64,000 nucleotides of DNA, from positions 1,922,001 through 1,986,000 of the forward strand of contig NZ_JAUSQK010000001.1 in the NCBI RefSeq assembly GCF_030811115.1, read 5' to 3'. The stretch comes from Olsenella profusa DSM 13989. GTDB lineage: Bacteria; Actinomycetota; Coriobacteriia; Coriobacteriales; Atopobiaceae. The position numbers and the translations under genes were made by a program. Shown in pieces: positions 50,888 to 59,651 of the stretch; the first letter of the stretch is position 1; the number at the start of each line of letters is the position of its first letter. Under the pieces are notes generated by a model. That model was not told the origin of the DNA. It worked only from the letters and a program-made list of their open reading frames with translations, and ran no database searches.

Positions 50888-51795
50888 ACGCCCTCGAGAC
50901 AGCATCCTTAACGAAGGTGTGGGGTAGGGTGAAGGCCGTCAATGCGGTGTCGATGCATGTAGAGAATGGCGCGATCTATGGGCTTGTCGGTGATGCGGGG
51001 TCTGGAAAAACAACGCTGCTGAGCCTAGCTTCTGGGCTGATGGCTGCTGATACGGGTGAAGTCATCTTGTTCGGTAACCGTTCGACGCGATATTCCCGAA
51101 CTCGTGTTGGGGCGATGCTTGGGCCACAATCCACCATTGGATATCTCACTGCGCTTGATAATCTCATGATCAAGGCCTTGGCCAGTGGATTGGTTGACGC
51201 CCGAGCTCGCTGTATTGAGGTTCTGGATACCCTTGGTGTGAACGATATTAAGGTTCGTGTTAGATATTCTTCAGTCGACCAGCGTGTACGCATCAGAATC
51301 GCGCTCGCCCTTGTCAATAGGCCCGATTTGCTCTTATTGGATGAGCCATTTGTGGGGCTTGACTCTCGTTCGTCCCTTGAACTTAGCTCAACCCTTCTTA
51401 CACTTAACGAGGAAACGGGGATTACCATCGTCATGGCCTCGCGACGAATAGGCTGGCTCCAGTCAATGGCGACACATTATGGTGTCCTGAAACAGGGGCG
51501 CTTACAGCGTGAGGTTTCCACGACACGCCTGCTGGTCGAATGCGATGGCTCAATTAGGCTTCGCACTGTTGATTTGCCGAGGGTTATGGTTCTACTTGAG
51601 GAATCCTTGGGACCCGACTGCATCGAATCGTGTCGCGATATGATGACAGGAGAGGACTATCTTTGCATAAGGGATACCGATGAGTACCTGCTGTCTGGGT
51701 TGCTGCACGATATGGACGCAGAGGTACTTGAGATGTACAGGTCAAGGAGGAGTCCTGAAGAGGTGCTTTTGGATGGTGCAAGGGACTCATCATGA
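50884..51795 (+). CDS. ABC transporter ATP-binding protein, BcrA/LanF immunity type, with degenerate signature
   Basis: A 303-residue ABC ATPase of the bacitracin/lantibiotic-immunity type. Walker A is GDAGSGKTT near residue 37 and Walker B is LLLLDEPFVGLDS. The signature motif, normally LSGGQ, reads YSSVDQ, and the usual H-loop His is replaced by Arg (MASRRIGW). ATP hydrolysis may therefore be altered. A C-terminal extension of about 90 residues follows the ATPase core. GTG 50884 overlaps the regulator stop by 4 bases. It pairs with the next permease; a role in self-protection or peptide sensing is inference. Confidence 0.82.
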   Translation: MNALETASLTKVWGRVKAVNAVSMHVENGAIYGLVGDAGSGKTTLLSLASGLMAADTGEVILFGNRSTRYSRTRVGAMLGPQSTIGYLTALDNLMIKALASGLVDARARCIEVLDTLGVNDIKVRVRYSSVDQRVRIRIALALVNRPDLLLLDEPFVGLDSRSSLELSSTLLTLNEETGITIVMASRRIGWLQSMATHYGVLKQGRLQREVSTTRLLVECDGSIRLRTVDLPRVMVLLEESLGPDCIESCRDMMTGEDYLCIRDTDEYLLSGLLHDMDAEVLEMYRSRRSPEEVLLDGARDSS

Positions 51796-52688
51796 CAAAT
51801 CTGTTATTATCAGATTTTTATCGCATATCGCGGACTAGGCCGTGTTGGATTCTGGCTGTCATCGTTGTTGCCTTAGGTGCTTGGTCAGCACTCGTTGTGT
51901 CGGAGTCGGGCTTGGGTCTTGGTGTATCTGCATCACTCGTCTTTGGCGTGCATGGGTGGTATGGCGCAAGTGTGCCCGCATCCGAAAGCGCAAAGTTTCT
52001 GACGCAAGCGTGGGGGCAGGCCTTTCTTGCGGGTGGCTCATTGACGCTTGTTATCTCGCTTTTTGGTGCGGGCCTCATGTCATCCGACTTCGTATGGGGC
52101 TATGAGTGCAATCTACTGGGAACGGGCTGCTCCAGGCGCCTCTATCTCCTTGAAAAGGTCGTCCTTTGCACAATGGCATCTGCCTTGGTGTTGCTGCTTT
52201 CTGCGGGCGCATCTCGGTTGACGCTTATCGCGAGAGGATTCTCGTTCTCTTTTTCGGAAGAGGCTTGGATGCTTACCGGGTGGCTTGTACTTGCATGGCT
52301 GCATCTCACCGCTTATGCTGCGCTTTCGTTGCTGTTGACTGCCGTTCTCAAAAGTCGAACGAAGGGAATGGTGGTCGGTGCAGCAATGGGATCGGGGATT
52401 ATTGGCATGGCCGTATGGGCGTCTTTCATGATGGCTGCGCGGCAATGGCCCGCTCTTTCGCGGATTGCAACATTGCTTCCCTATTGCAATGGCCAGCTGT
52501 TGGGACAAGGTTCTCAGATTTTCTTTGACATATATGGGAGTACCGAATCGGACGTTGCCAACAGGGTGCTTACGATCTTGGGGAATGCGGGAATCGATCC
52601 GCTGTGGCACATCTTGCTTGTGGACGTTGCCGTCCTTCTGCTGGTGTTGGTAGGCATATGTGCGCTTGGACGCTGGAGCAGACATTGA
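51792..52688 (+). CDS. ABC-2-type transporter permease (putative peptide immunity)
   Basis: A 298-residue membrane protein with about six helices and an early 60-residue extracellular loop, a layout like BcrB/LanE-type permeases. It starts ATGA-overlapped with the ATPase gene and itself overlaps the kinase gene by 31 bases. No substrate can be read from the sequence. Confidence 0.75.
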   Translation: MTNLLLSDFYRISRTRPCWILAVIVVALGAWSALVVSESGLGLGVSASLVFGVHGWYGASVPASESAKFLTQAWGQAFLAGGSLTLVISLFGAGLMSSDFVWGYECNLLGTGCSRRLYLLEKVVLCTMASALVLLLSAGASRLTLIARGFSFSFSEEAWMLTGWLVLAWLHLTAYAALSLLLTAVLKSRTKGMVVGAAMGSGIIGMAVWASFMMAARQWPALSRIATLLPYCNGQLLGQGSQIFFDIYGSTESDVANRVLTILGNAGIDPLWHILLVDVAVLLLVLVGICALGRWSRH

Positions 52689-53587
52689 TTGGCCTGATAG
52701 TTGGAGTGGCACTCGGCTTTCTTTTTGCGAGCCTTATCTATGAGGGTGAGATTCGTCGACAGGGACGAATATTCGAGGACAAGACCTCTTTGGGAAGCAT
52801 TCACATGGGGGCAATGCTTGCTAGCCGAGGATGGAGAAGATTTGCCCGGATAGTGAATGCCCACCTCGCTCTCATGCAGCAGCAATTGAGTGCAAGCCTT
52901 GCGGAGCAGAGATCCTTCAGGCGGGGCTTGTCTGCTCTTGGTCATGATATGCGTACCCCTCTTACCGGTGTGAAGGGATACGTGCAGCTTGCAAGAAGGA
53001 CAGTAGACGATCCTGGGATACAAGCGCGCCTTGATGCCGCAGTCGAAAGAATAGATGCGGCTGAGGGCATGCTTGACAGGCTGCAGGTATACGCGCGGGC
53101 GAATGATCCCGATCGCAGCTACATATATGAGCAGGTGGGAGTGCTGACATTACTGATTGAAGTTCTTGACGATCATGAGATCGAGTTTCGCCAACGGGGA
53201 TGGGAGCCGCGTGTCAGCTTCGAAAACGAAGCGCTTCGAGTTGTTGCCGATCGAGAGGCCCTTCGGAGAGTCCTTGACAATCTCGTTGTTAATGCCTTGC
53301 GTCATGGGGTGTCCCCGCCCTCCCTTTTCCAGCAGGGCGATGCAAACCAATGGAGCCTTAGCATTACAAACGACTTGAAGGAGGGGGAAGCGGTGGATAT
53401 GACTCATCTCTTCGATCGCTTTTGGAAGGCAGATGCCTCGCGCCGTGCGTCTGGCATGGGCTTGGGTCTTTCTATTGCACACTCCCTTGCGCGTGATATG
53501 GGGATGTCTCTGCGAGCCACGACTGGCGATGGCGCCATTAGCTTCATCTTGTCCCCGTTGTGCCGGGACAAGTCGAATACCTGCTAG
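52658..53587 (+). CDS. Sensor histidine kinase with a minimal membrane sensor
   Basis: A 309-residue kinase. A single N-terminal hydrophobic hairpin or helix (about 8-28) is the only membrane part and there is no extracellular sensor domain, as in intramembrane-sensing kinases paired with peptide ABC transporters. The phospho-acceptor is His96 in [14 protein letters not shown]. The ATPase domain has the N box ([12 protein letters not shown]), an F-box-like FDRFWK and the G box ([13 protein letters not shown]). It is the last gene of the regulator-ABC-kinase set and probably senses through the adjacent transporter. The leuS promoter overlaps its stop codon. Confidence 0.87.
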   Translation: MCAWTLEQTLIGLIVGVALGFLFASLIYEGEIRRQGRIFEDKTSLGSIHMGAMLASRGWRRFARIVNAHLALMQQQLSASLAEQRSFRRGLSALGHDMRTPLTGVKGYVQLARRTVDDPGIQARLDAAVERIDAAEGMLDRLQVYARANDPDRSYIYEQVGVLTLLIEVLDDHEIEFRQRGWEPRVSFENEALRVVADREALRRVLDNLVVNALRHGVSPPSLFQQGDANQWSLSITNDLKEGEAVDMTHLFDRFWKADASRRASGMGLGLSIAHSLARDMGMSLRATTGDGAISFILSPLCRDKSNTC

Positions 53588-53590
53588 AAT
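53582..53590 (+). promoter_or_regulatory. Extended -10 promoter for leuS
   Basis: TGCTAGAAT at 53582-53590, identical to elements before two other genes, overlaps the kinase stop codon and lies 38 bases before the leuS start. It marks the return to chromosomal promoter style at the right border of the AT-richer insert. Confidence 0.5.
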
Positions 53591-53628
53591 CGTTCATCGT
53601 ATGTCCGCATGCAGGAAAGGTCTTCCCC

Positions 53629-56193
53629 ATGAGCGAGAGCGCAAGCGAAAACACGAGTTACCCGTCGTATGACGCCCAGACCATAGAGACCAAGTGGCAG
53701 CAGAGGTGGGAGGACGAGGGCCTCTACAGGACCGACGAGGACCCCGCCAAGCCCAAGCGGTATGTGCTCGAGATGTTCCCGTACCCCTCCGGCGACCTGC
53801 ACATGGGTCATGCGCGCAACTACACCATCGGCGACGCCATGGCCCGCCAGGCGCACATGCGCGGCTTTGACGTGCTGCACCCCATGGGCTTCGACGCCTT
53901 CGGCCTGCCGGCGGAGAACGCCGCCATCAAGCACCACACGCAGGCGGCCAAGTGGACCTACCAGAACATCGACCGGGCCGTGCGCACCATGAGGCGCATG
54001 GGCTTCTCCTTTGACTACGACCGCATGTTCAACACCTGCGACCCCGAGTATTACCGCTGGGGCCAGTGGATGTTCATCCAGATGTGGAAGAGGGGCCTGG
54101 CCTACCGCGCCACCTCGCCGGTCAACTGGTGCCCCGGCTGCAAGACGGTGCTCGCCAACGAGCAGATCGTGGACGGCCGCTGCTGGAGGTGCGGCTCCAT
54201 CCCCGAGAGGCGCAACCTCTCGCAGTGGTACCTCAAGATCACCGACTACGCCCAGGAGCTCCTGGACGACCTCGACACGCTCACGGGCTGGCCCGAGAAC
54301 GTGAAGGCCCAGCAGCGCAACTGGATCGGCCGCTCCGAGGGTGCCGAGATCGACTTCAGGCTGGCGGACGAGGACGGTGTGACGCCCACGGATCGCACCA
54401 TTACCGTGTTCACGACGCGCGCGGACACGCTCTTCGGCACCACCTTCATGGTGCTGCCGCCCGAGAGCGAGCTTGCCGAGGAGTTGGTCGTGGGCACCGA
54501 GCACGAGGCCGCCTATCGCGAGCTGCGCGCTGCCACCGAGAGGGTCTCCAGCGTGGAGCGTCAGGGCTCCGATCGCGAGAAGCACGGCGTGCCCACCGGC
54601 CGCTTCGTCATCAATCCCATCACGGGCGAGCCGTTTCCCATCTGGGTGGCGGACTACGTGCTCATGGACTATGGCACCGGCGCCGTCATGGGCGTGCCCT
54701 GCGGCGACCAGCGCGACTTCGAGTTCGCCAAGAAGTATGGCCTGGACATCGTCCCCATCATCTGCGAGAAGGATGGTCCGCTGTACGAGCGCCTCAAGGA
54801 TCAGAGGGACATCGTGGTTCGCGACGTCGACTGGGACGGCGCCATGGCCATCGAGGGATATCTCGTGCAGTCCGGTGCGTTCACGGGCCTCAAGGGCGGC
54901 AAGCACTCGGAGGGCGTCGCGGCCATCCTCGGCTGGCTCGAGGAGCATGGCTGCGGTCGCGCGAAGGTGCAGTTCCGCCTGCGCGACTGGCTCATCAGCC
55001 GCCAGCGCTACTGGGGCAACCCCATCCCCATGATCCACTGCGACGACTGCGGCGACGTCCCCGTGCCCGAGGACCAGCTGCCGGTGCGCCTGCCCGAGGG
55101 GCTCGACCTCGGTGCGGGCGAGACGCTTGCCGAGTACGCACCCTTCTTTGAGACCACCTGCCCGAAGTGCGGCAAGCCGGCCCGCCGCATCACCGACACC
55201 ATGGATACCTTCACCTGCTCCAGCTGGTACTACCTGCGCTACTGCGACCCGCACAACGATGCGTCACCGTTCTCGCGCGAGGCCGTGGACCGCTGGATGC
55301 CCGTCGACAACTACATCGGTGGCATCGAGCACGCCATCCTGCACCTGCTCTACTCGCGCTTCTGGACCAAGGTCATGCGCGACCTCGGCCTCGTGGGCAC
55401 GGACGAACCCTTCACCAACCTGCTCTGCCAGGGCATGGTCAAGGATGCCAACGGCGACACCATGAGCAAGTCCAAGGGCAACGTGGTGCCGCCCTCGAGC
55501 GTCATCGGGCCGTATGGCGCGGATACGATGCGCCTGGCCATCCTCTTCATTGCCCCGCCCGAGAAGGACTTCGACTGGGACGAGGATGCCGTCGCGGGCG
55601 CGAACCGCTTCATCAGGCGCGCGTGGCGCGTGGTGTGGGAGCTTGCCAACGCCGGTGACGCTGCGGCGCCGCTTGACGTGACGACGCTGGACGCCAGGGC
55701 CAAGGAGCTCAACCGCACCCTGCACGAGCTCGGCCTGCGCTGCACGGCCGACTTCGACCGCGGGCAGTTCAACACGGCCATCTCCGCATGCATGGAGCTC
55801 ACGAACGCCGCGAGCAAGTACCTGCTGGAGACCGCCGAGGGCGAGCGCGCCGCCTCCGTGTGCTGGCGCGTGGCACACGACCTGGTGGCCATGCTGGCGC
55901 CCATCTGCCCGCACTGGGCCGAGGAGCTCTTCCATGAGGCGCTGGGCCAGACAGGCTCCGTCTACGACGAGCCCTGGCCCGCGTTCGACGCCGAGCAGGC
56001 CAAGAGCGACATGGTCGAGATCGTGGTGCAGGTCAAGGGTAAGAACCGTGCCCACATCGAGGTGGCGGTGGACGCGCCGAAGGACGAGCTCGAGACGGCG
56101 GCCCGCGAGGCCGTGGCCGAGCAGATTGCCGGCAGGGACGTGAGGAAGGTCATCGTCGTGCCCGGGCGCCTCGTGAACATCGTAGCGGTGTAG
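53629..56193 (+). CDS. leuS: Leucine--tRNA ligase
   Basis: An 854-residue class I synthetase charging tRNA-Leu. HIGH is HMGH in [20 protein letters not shown] is TMSKSKGNV, and the CP1 editing domain with [17 protein letters not shown] is present. A zinc-type CPGCKT/CWRC pair lies near residue 165. ATG 53629 follows AGGAAAGG; the frame is open upstream to 53560 inside the kinase gene. The high GC content resumes sharply here. Confidence 0.96.
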   Translation: MSESASENTSYPSYDAQTIETKWQQRWEDEGLYRTDEDPAKPKRYVLEMFPYPSGDLHMGHARNYTIGDAMARQAHMRGFDVLHPMGFDAFGLPAENAAIKHHTQAAKWTYQNIDRAVRTMRRMGFSFDYDRMFNTCDPEYYRWGQWMFIQMWKRGLAYRATSPVNWCPGCKTVLANEQIVDGRCWRCGSIPERRNLSQWYLKITDYAQELLDDLDTLTGWPENVKAQQRNWIGRSEGAEIDFRLADEDGVTPTDRTITVFTTRADTLFGTTFMVLPPESELAEELVVGTEHEAAYRELRAATERVSSVERQGSDREKHGVPTGRFVINPITGEPFPIWVADYVLMDYGTGAVMGVPCGDQRDFEFAKKYGLDIVPIICEKDGPLYERLKDQRDIVVRDVDWDGAMAIEGYLVQSGAFTGLKGGKHSEGVAAILGWLEEHGCGRAKVQFRLRDWLISRQRYWGNPIPMIHCDDCGDVPVPEDQLPVRLPEGLDLGAGETLAEYAPFFETTCPKCGKPARRITDTMDTFTCSSWYYLRYCDPHNDASPFSREAVDRWMPVDNYIGGIEHAILHLLYSRFWTKVMRDLGLVGTDEPFTNLLCQGMVKDANGDTMSKSKGNVVPPSSVIGPYGADTMRLAILFIAPPEKDFDWDEDAVAGANRFIRRAWRVVWELANAGDAAAPLDVTTLDARAKELNRTLHELGLRCTADFDRGQFNTAISACMELTNAASKYLLETAEGERAASVCWRVAHDLVAMLAPICPHWAEELFHEALGQTGSVYDEPWPAFDAEQAKSDMVEIVVQVKGKNRAHIEVAVDAPKDELETAAREAVAEQIAGRDVRKVIVVPGRLVNIVAV

Positions 56194-56202
56194 GGGCTCG
56201 TC

Positions 56203-56485
56203 ATGGCGAGCTATCCCTTCAGCGCCCTCGTCGGCCAGGACGACCTGCGGCGCGCCCTCGTCCTCAACCTGGTCGACCCCACCATCGGCGGCGTCCTCAT
56301 CCAGGGGGAGAAGGGCACGGGCAAGACGACGGCCGTCCGCGCGCTGCCCGCACTCATGGGTGGCGACCTGCGCGTGGTGGAGCTGCCGTGACCCTGCCCG
56401 TCTGATGGGCGCGGACTATCGCCAGCTCGACGAGTCGCGCGTCGGGGATCCCCGCAGCATCATCGAGGAGGTACTCGCCCACTAG
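56203..56485 (+). pseudogene. Remnant of a magnesium/cobalt chelatase ATPase gene (ChlI/ChlD type)
   Basis: The first 62 codons encode the start of a ChlI-like AAA protein ([40 protein letters not shown] with Walker A), then TGA at 56389-56391. In another frame, 56405-56485 encodes GADYRQLDESRVGDPRSIIE and a short end, which looks like the C-terminal tail of a larger protein, possibly the ChlD/vWA end of the same gene. A normal gene is 1-2 kb, so a large internal deletion is inferred. It starts 10 bases past leuS. Confidence 0.65.
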
Positions 56486-56766
56486 GAGCCAGGCCAAGTG
56501 TGCGTTGGATTCACGTTGAAAATTCCCAACTGGGCAAACGCGAGGTGACCTCGGTTCAACGCGCGCTTTCTCGATGTCCCTCGCCTTTGCCGTAGCGACT
56601 GCCACCGCTTACGTGATTGCGCCTCCAGTGGGGTAGCCTCGGGCAGAAAATATGATCAAATTCATGAAATACTGGGTTCATGCATACGGACTGCACGAGG
56701 GGGAGCAAGGCCCGGGATTGCCAAGGGAGGGGCGTGGCCCAAGGCCACCAAAGGAGAGGAGAGGCT

Positions 56767-58047
56767 ATGGCAGAGGTCGACTATCATCCCATGTGGGAGA
56801 GCCTAGGCATGGACGTCGAGGCCCATGATGGGCTACTGGCAGCGGTGGGGCAGATGTTCCAGGACTCGTTCCTTGTGCAGGAGAACCGCCCGGCGAGCAC
56901 CGACTACCTCGACAGCGTGGTCGCCAACATCCACTCCGGGCGCATCCAGGAGATGCTCGACCAGAAGGAGGCCGGTACCGCCACAAAGATCGTGGGTTCG
57001 TTCTGCCTCTACGTGCCCGAGGAAGTCATCATGGCCGCCCGAGGCATCTCTGTGGGACTCTGCTCCGGCGCCGACTGGGCCACGGACAAGGTGGAGAAGC
57101 ACATCCCCCACAACACCTGTCCGCTCATCAAGAGCTTCAACGGCTTCAAGCTGGGGCGCGTCTGCCCCTACATCGAGTCGAGCGACCTGGTGGTGGGCGA
57201 GAACACCTGCGACGGCAAGAAGAAGGCCTACGAGTTCTTCGGCACGCAGAAGCCCATGCACATCATGGATGTTCCCAACGTCAAGACCGATACCGCCCTT
57301 GCCTCCTATAGGGAGCAGGTACGTCTCCTGGCCCAGCGCGTGGAACAGGAGACTGGGGTCAAGATCACGGAAGAGGGCCTGAGGGCGGCCATCAGGCTCG
57401 TCAACGAGAAGCGCCGCGCGCTCCAGCGCCTGTCCGCAACGCGGGCGGCGGACCCCGCCCCCATCTCTGGGCTGGACTGCCTCCTCACCGTGCAGGCCGC
57501 CTTCATGGACGACCCGGTGCGCCTGACGGCAGCCATCAACGCCATGGCCGACGAGTGCGAGCGGCGCGTGAGGGACGGCGTAGGCGTGGCCCCCAAGGGC
57601 ACCAAGCGCGTCCTATATACCGGAACGCCCATGCCCGTCCCGTTCTGGAAGCTCTTTACCCTCATCGAGCAGGCCGGCGCCGTCGTGGTGGGCGAGGAGT
57701 GCTGCACGGGCTCGCGCTACTACAAGGATCTCGTCGATGAGTCCGGCGAGACGGTCGACGAGATGCTCGACCGGATAGCGGAGCGCTACTACGACATCAA
57801 CTGCGCCATCTTCACGCCCAACGAGGGCCGCATGAAGGACGTCATCGGCATGGCCAAGAACCTGCATGCCGACGGCATCGTCGACTGCTCGCTCCAGTTC
57901 TGCACGCTCTACGACATGGAGTCGTTCACGATGCGGAAGGCGGCCGAAGAGGCGGGCATCCCCTACATGCACATCTCGACCGACTACTCCAACGAGGACA
58001 CGGGCCAGCTGACGACCCGCATCCAGGCCTTCATCGAGATGATCTAG
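56767..58047 (+). CDS. Double-cubane-cluster anaerobic reductase (2-hydroxyacyl-CoA dehydratase D-subunit family)
   Basis: A 426-residue protein of the HgdB/BcrC superfamily, like YjiM. Conserved cysteines lie in SFCLYVPEE, GLCSGAD, NTCPLIKS, GRVCPYIES, GENTCDGKKK, GEECCTGSR and VDCSLQFC; in the family such residues hold a [8Fe-9S] double cubane. These enzymes reduce hard substrates at very low potential after ATP-driven activation by a separate activase, which is not seen here. ATG 56767 follows AAAGGAGAGGAG. The upstream gap (56486-56766) holds an AT-rich patch (about 56647-56672) that may be its promoter. The substrate is unknown. Confidence 0.88.
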   Translation: MAEVDYHPMWESLGMDVEAHDGLLAAVGQMFQDSFLVQENRPASTDYLDSVVANIHSGRIQEMLDQKEAGTATKIVGSFCLYVPEEVIMAARGISVGLCSGADWATDKVEKHIPHNTCPLIKSFNGFKLGRVCPYIESSDLVVGENTCDGKKKAYEFFGTQKPMHIMDVPNVKTDTALASYREQVRLLAQRVEQETGVKITEEGLRAAIRLVNEKRRALQRLSATRAADPAPISGLDCLLTVQAAFMDDPVRLTAAINAMADECERRVRDGVGVAPKGTKRVLYTGTPMPVPFWKLFTLIEQAGAVVVGEECCTGSRYYKDLVDESGETVDEMLDRIAERYYDINCAIFTPNEGRMKDVIGMAKNLHADGIVDCSLQFCTLYDMESFTMRKAAEEAGIPYMHISTDYSNEDTGQLTTRIQAFIEMI

Positions 58048-58119
58048 GCCTGGCACGGAACCATGCATGAGGCGGGCCGCGCAGCGACTCGCGCGCCGGG
58101 TGCGACAGGGAGGAGGTTC

Positions 58120-58463
58120 ATGAGGGAGATGCTCACGCGTTGCACGCTCATCAAGGTGACCGTTGGGGTCGGGACGGTCTTCGTCCTTGCCCCGCCGGCA
58201 GCAACCACGACACCCCCATCGACGAGCCCGTCGCCTCCAAGGGCACCGGCAAGGGGATGAACCCGGTCGAGCTGCTGCTCTGCTCTCTCGGACTACCACG
58301 GCTTCAAGGAGATTCGCATAACCCTCCACTTCCAGATGGAGTCGTCGCAGGAGAGTTGCGATGCCCTCGTGAAGGACGTGGAAGCAAGCTGCCCCGTGAG
58401 CAACACGCTGAGTGGTGGCGCCCTCAAGGTGGTCGCCAACTCGGCCATCATTGAGCCCATGTA
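58120..58463 (+). pseudogene. Broken OsmC-family gene
   Basis: ATG 58120 behind GGGAGGAGG starts an OsmC-like protein, but the sequence changes frame twice. The middle part, in the next frame, reads HDTPIDEPVASKGTGKGMNP and VELLLCSLG. From 58291 the first frame resumes with DYHGFKEIRITLHFQMESSQ and ends CPVSNTLSGGALKVVANSAI. OsmC proteins are peroxiredoxin-like; the first active-site Cys lies in the CSLG part and the second in SCPVS. About 30 residues after CSLG also appear to be deleted. Confidence 0.75.
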
Positions 58464-59250
58464 GGGAGCCACTGGCAGAGGATGGGCCCCCGAGCCGACG
58501 GCTCCCCTCTCCCCACTTGCACGCGGTAGTCGGCCTTGAGCTGACCGTTTCCCATGTGGTCATCCTCCGCGCGCATGAAGGTGGCATCGCGGTCGGTCTT
58601 GGAGAGGAAGCCACGGCCTGCGAGGTCGGTGGCGTTTCTCTCGTTGTGTACCATCTTCTCTCTCCACTCGCCCTCGAGCATGCGCTCGACGCGGCGAAGC
58701 GCCTTGCCTGCGTCGTCTTTGAGACACTTGCCCACGCCTTTCTCCCTGATACGCTTGTTGATGTGCCGTGCGGCCTCGGCGATGGTCTCGGAGTCGACGT
58801 CGCTGGGTCCCTCGGCCGCGAGCCTCTCCTCCTCTGAGCCTGTTCGCATTCGCCTCGATCTTGGTGCCGTCAAGGGTGACGAGGCCCATGTCGGCCAAGA
58901 GGGACATGAACCTGAGAACACCTCTTCGGAGACGGGGCAGATGTGCTCGGAACGGAAACGGTTGACGGTGCTGTGGTCGAGGGGCTGCATGACACAGATC
59001 CAAAGGAATTCAACGTTCTCACACGTCGCCTGGGCGATCCTGTGGGAGGAGCAGATGCCTTGGGCGTAGGCCAGCAGCACCACTTTGAGCATAACCTGTG
59101 GGTCGTGGGCGGGACATCCTCCTCCGGGATAGAGCGCCGTGAGGATGGATCTGTCGATGGACTCCACGACCATATCCACCACGCGGGGAAGGGAGTTCTC
59201 GGGAACAAGGTCGCCGATGTCGGGACAATGATACCAAATGCCAACGTTTC
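58448..59250 (-). pseudogene. IS1182/IS5-type transposase remnant
   Basis: Reverse-strand similarity begins near 59250 (WYHCPDIGDLVPENSLPRVV), without a usable start because a TAG lies just before it. It continues through VLLAYAQGICSSHRIAQATC and DHSTVNRFRSEHICPVSEEV. It then shifts frame for FMSLLADMGLVTLDGTKIEA, with the first catalytic Asp, and returns to the first frame for DSETIAEAARHINKRIREKG and the KADYRVQV end near 58515. The rest of the transposase is missing. Two shifts and a truncated 3' end show it is dead. Confidence 0.8.
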
Positions 59251-59381
59251 CACTGATGAATGGCTATACTTTGCAACTGCAGAGCCGCCGTTGCCAGTCC
59301 TTTTCCGTCAAAGGAGAGCGGAGTCTGCTTTGGGTCCCGCTCTAAAGGGAGGTGCCTTTGATACAGCCCCATGGTTCTTGA

Positions 59382-59408
59382 GGGAGCGAAACGGCCCCAA
59401 GTGCGTGC
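59382..59408 (+). repeat. 27-bp inverted repeat, left arm
   Basis: GGGAGCGAAACGGCCCCAAG followed by TGCGTGC; exactly complementary to 59531-59557 with 122 bases between the arms. Confidence 0.85.
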
Positions 59409-59530
59409 TGGCATCGAGGCCCAAAGGGGGCTCGCGTGGTCAACCGGAGCAATCCCAGCCTCTCACGAACAGAAATCCTGGGCGTTTGCCGGCAGTGGAC
59501 GCCGCCGACGCGCCGCAAGCACACGGCCGG

Positions 59531-59557
59531 GCACGCACTTGGGGCCGTTTCGCTCCC
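59531..59557 (-). repeat. 27-bp inverted repeat, right arm
   Basis: Exact reverse complement of 59382-59408. The pair is too widely spaced for a simple terminator and looks like the ends of a small element or IS ends left after deletion. Confidence 0.85.
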
Positions 59558-59651
59558 ATGAGGCCATCGTTGCGAGGAAGGGGGTGCCGCAGCTGCTGCG
59601 ATACCCCGCGCCGCGTGTGGCAGGCGCGATGGAGCCCCGCCACGCGGGCGC

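Larger units (their letters stand above)
59251..59651. other. Non-coding stretch with a large inverted repeat
   Basis: About 400 bases between the transposase remnant and the radical SAM gene. I find no supported gene. It contains the 27-bp perfect inverted repeat listed separately and probably derives from the end of the degraded IS or another small element. Confidence 0.5.
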
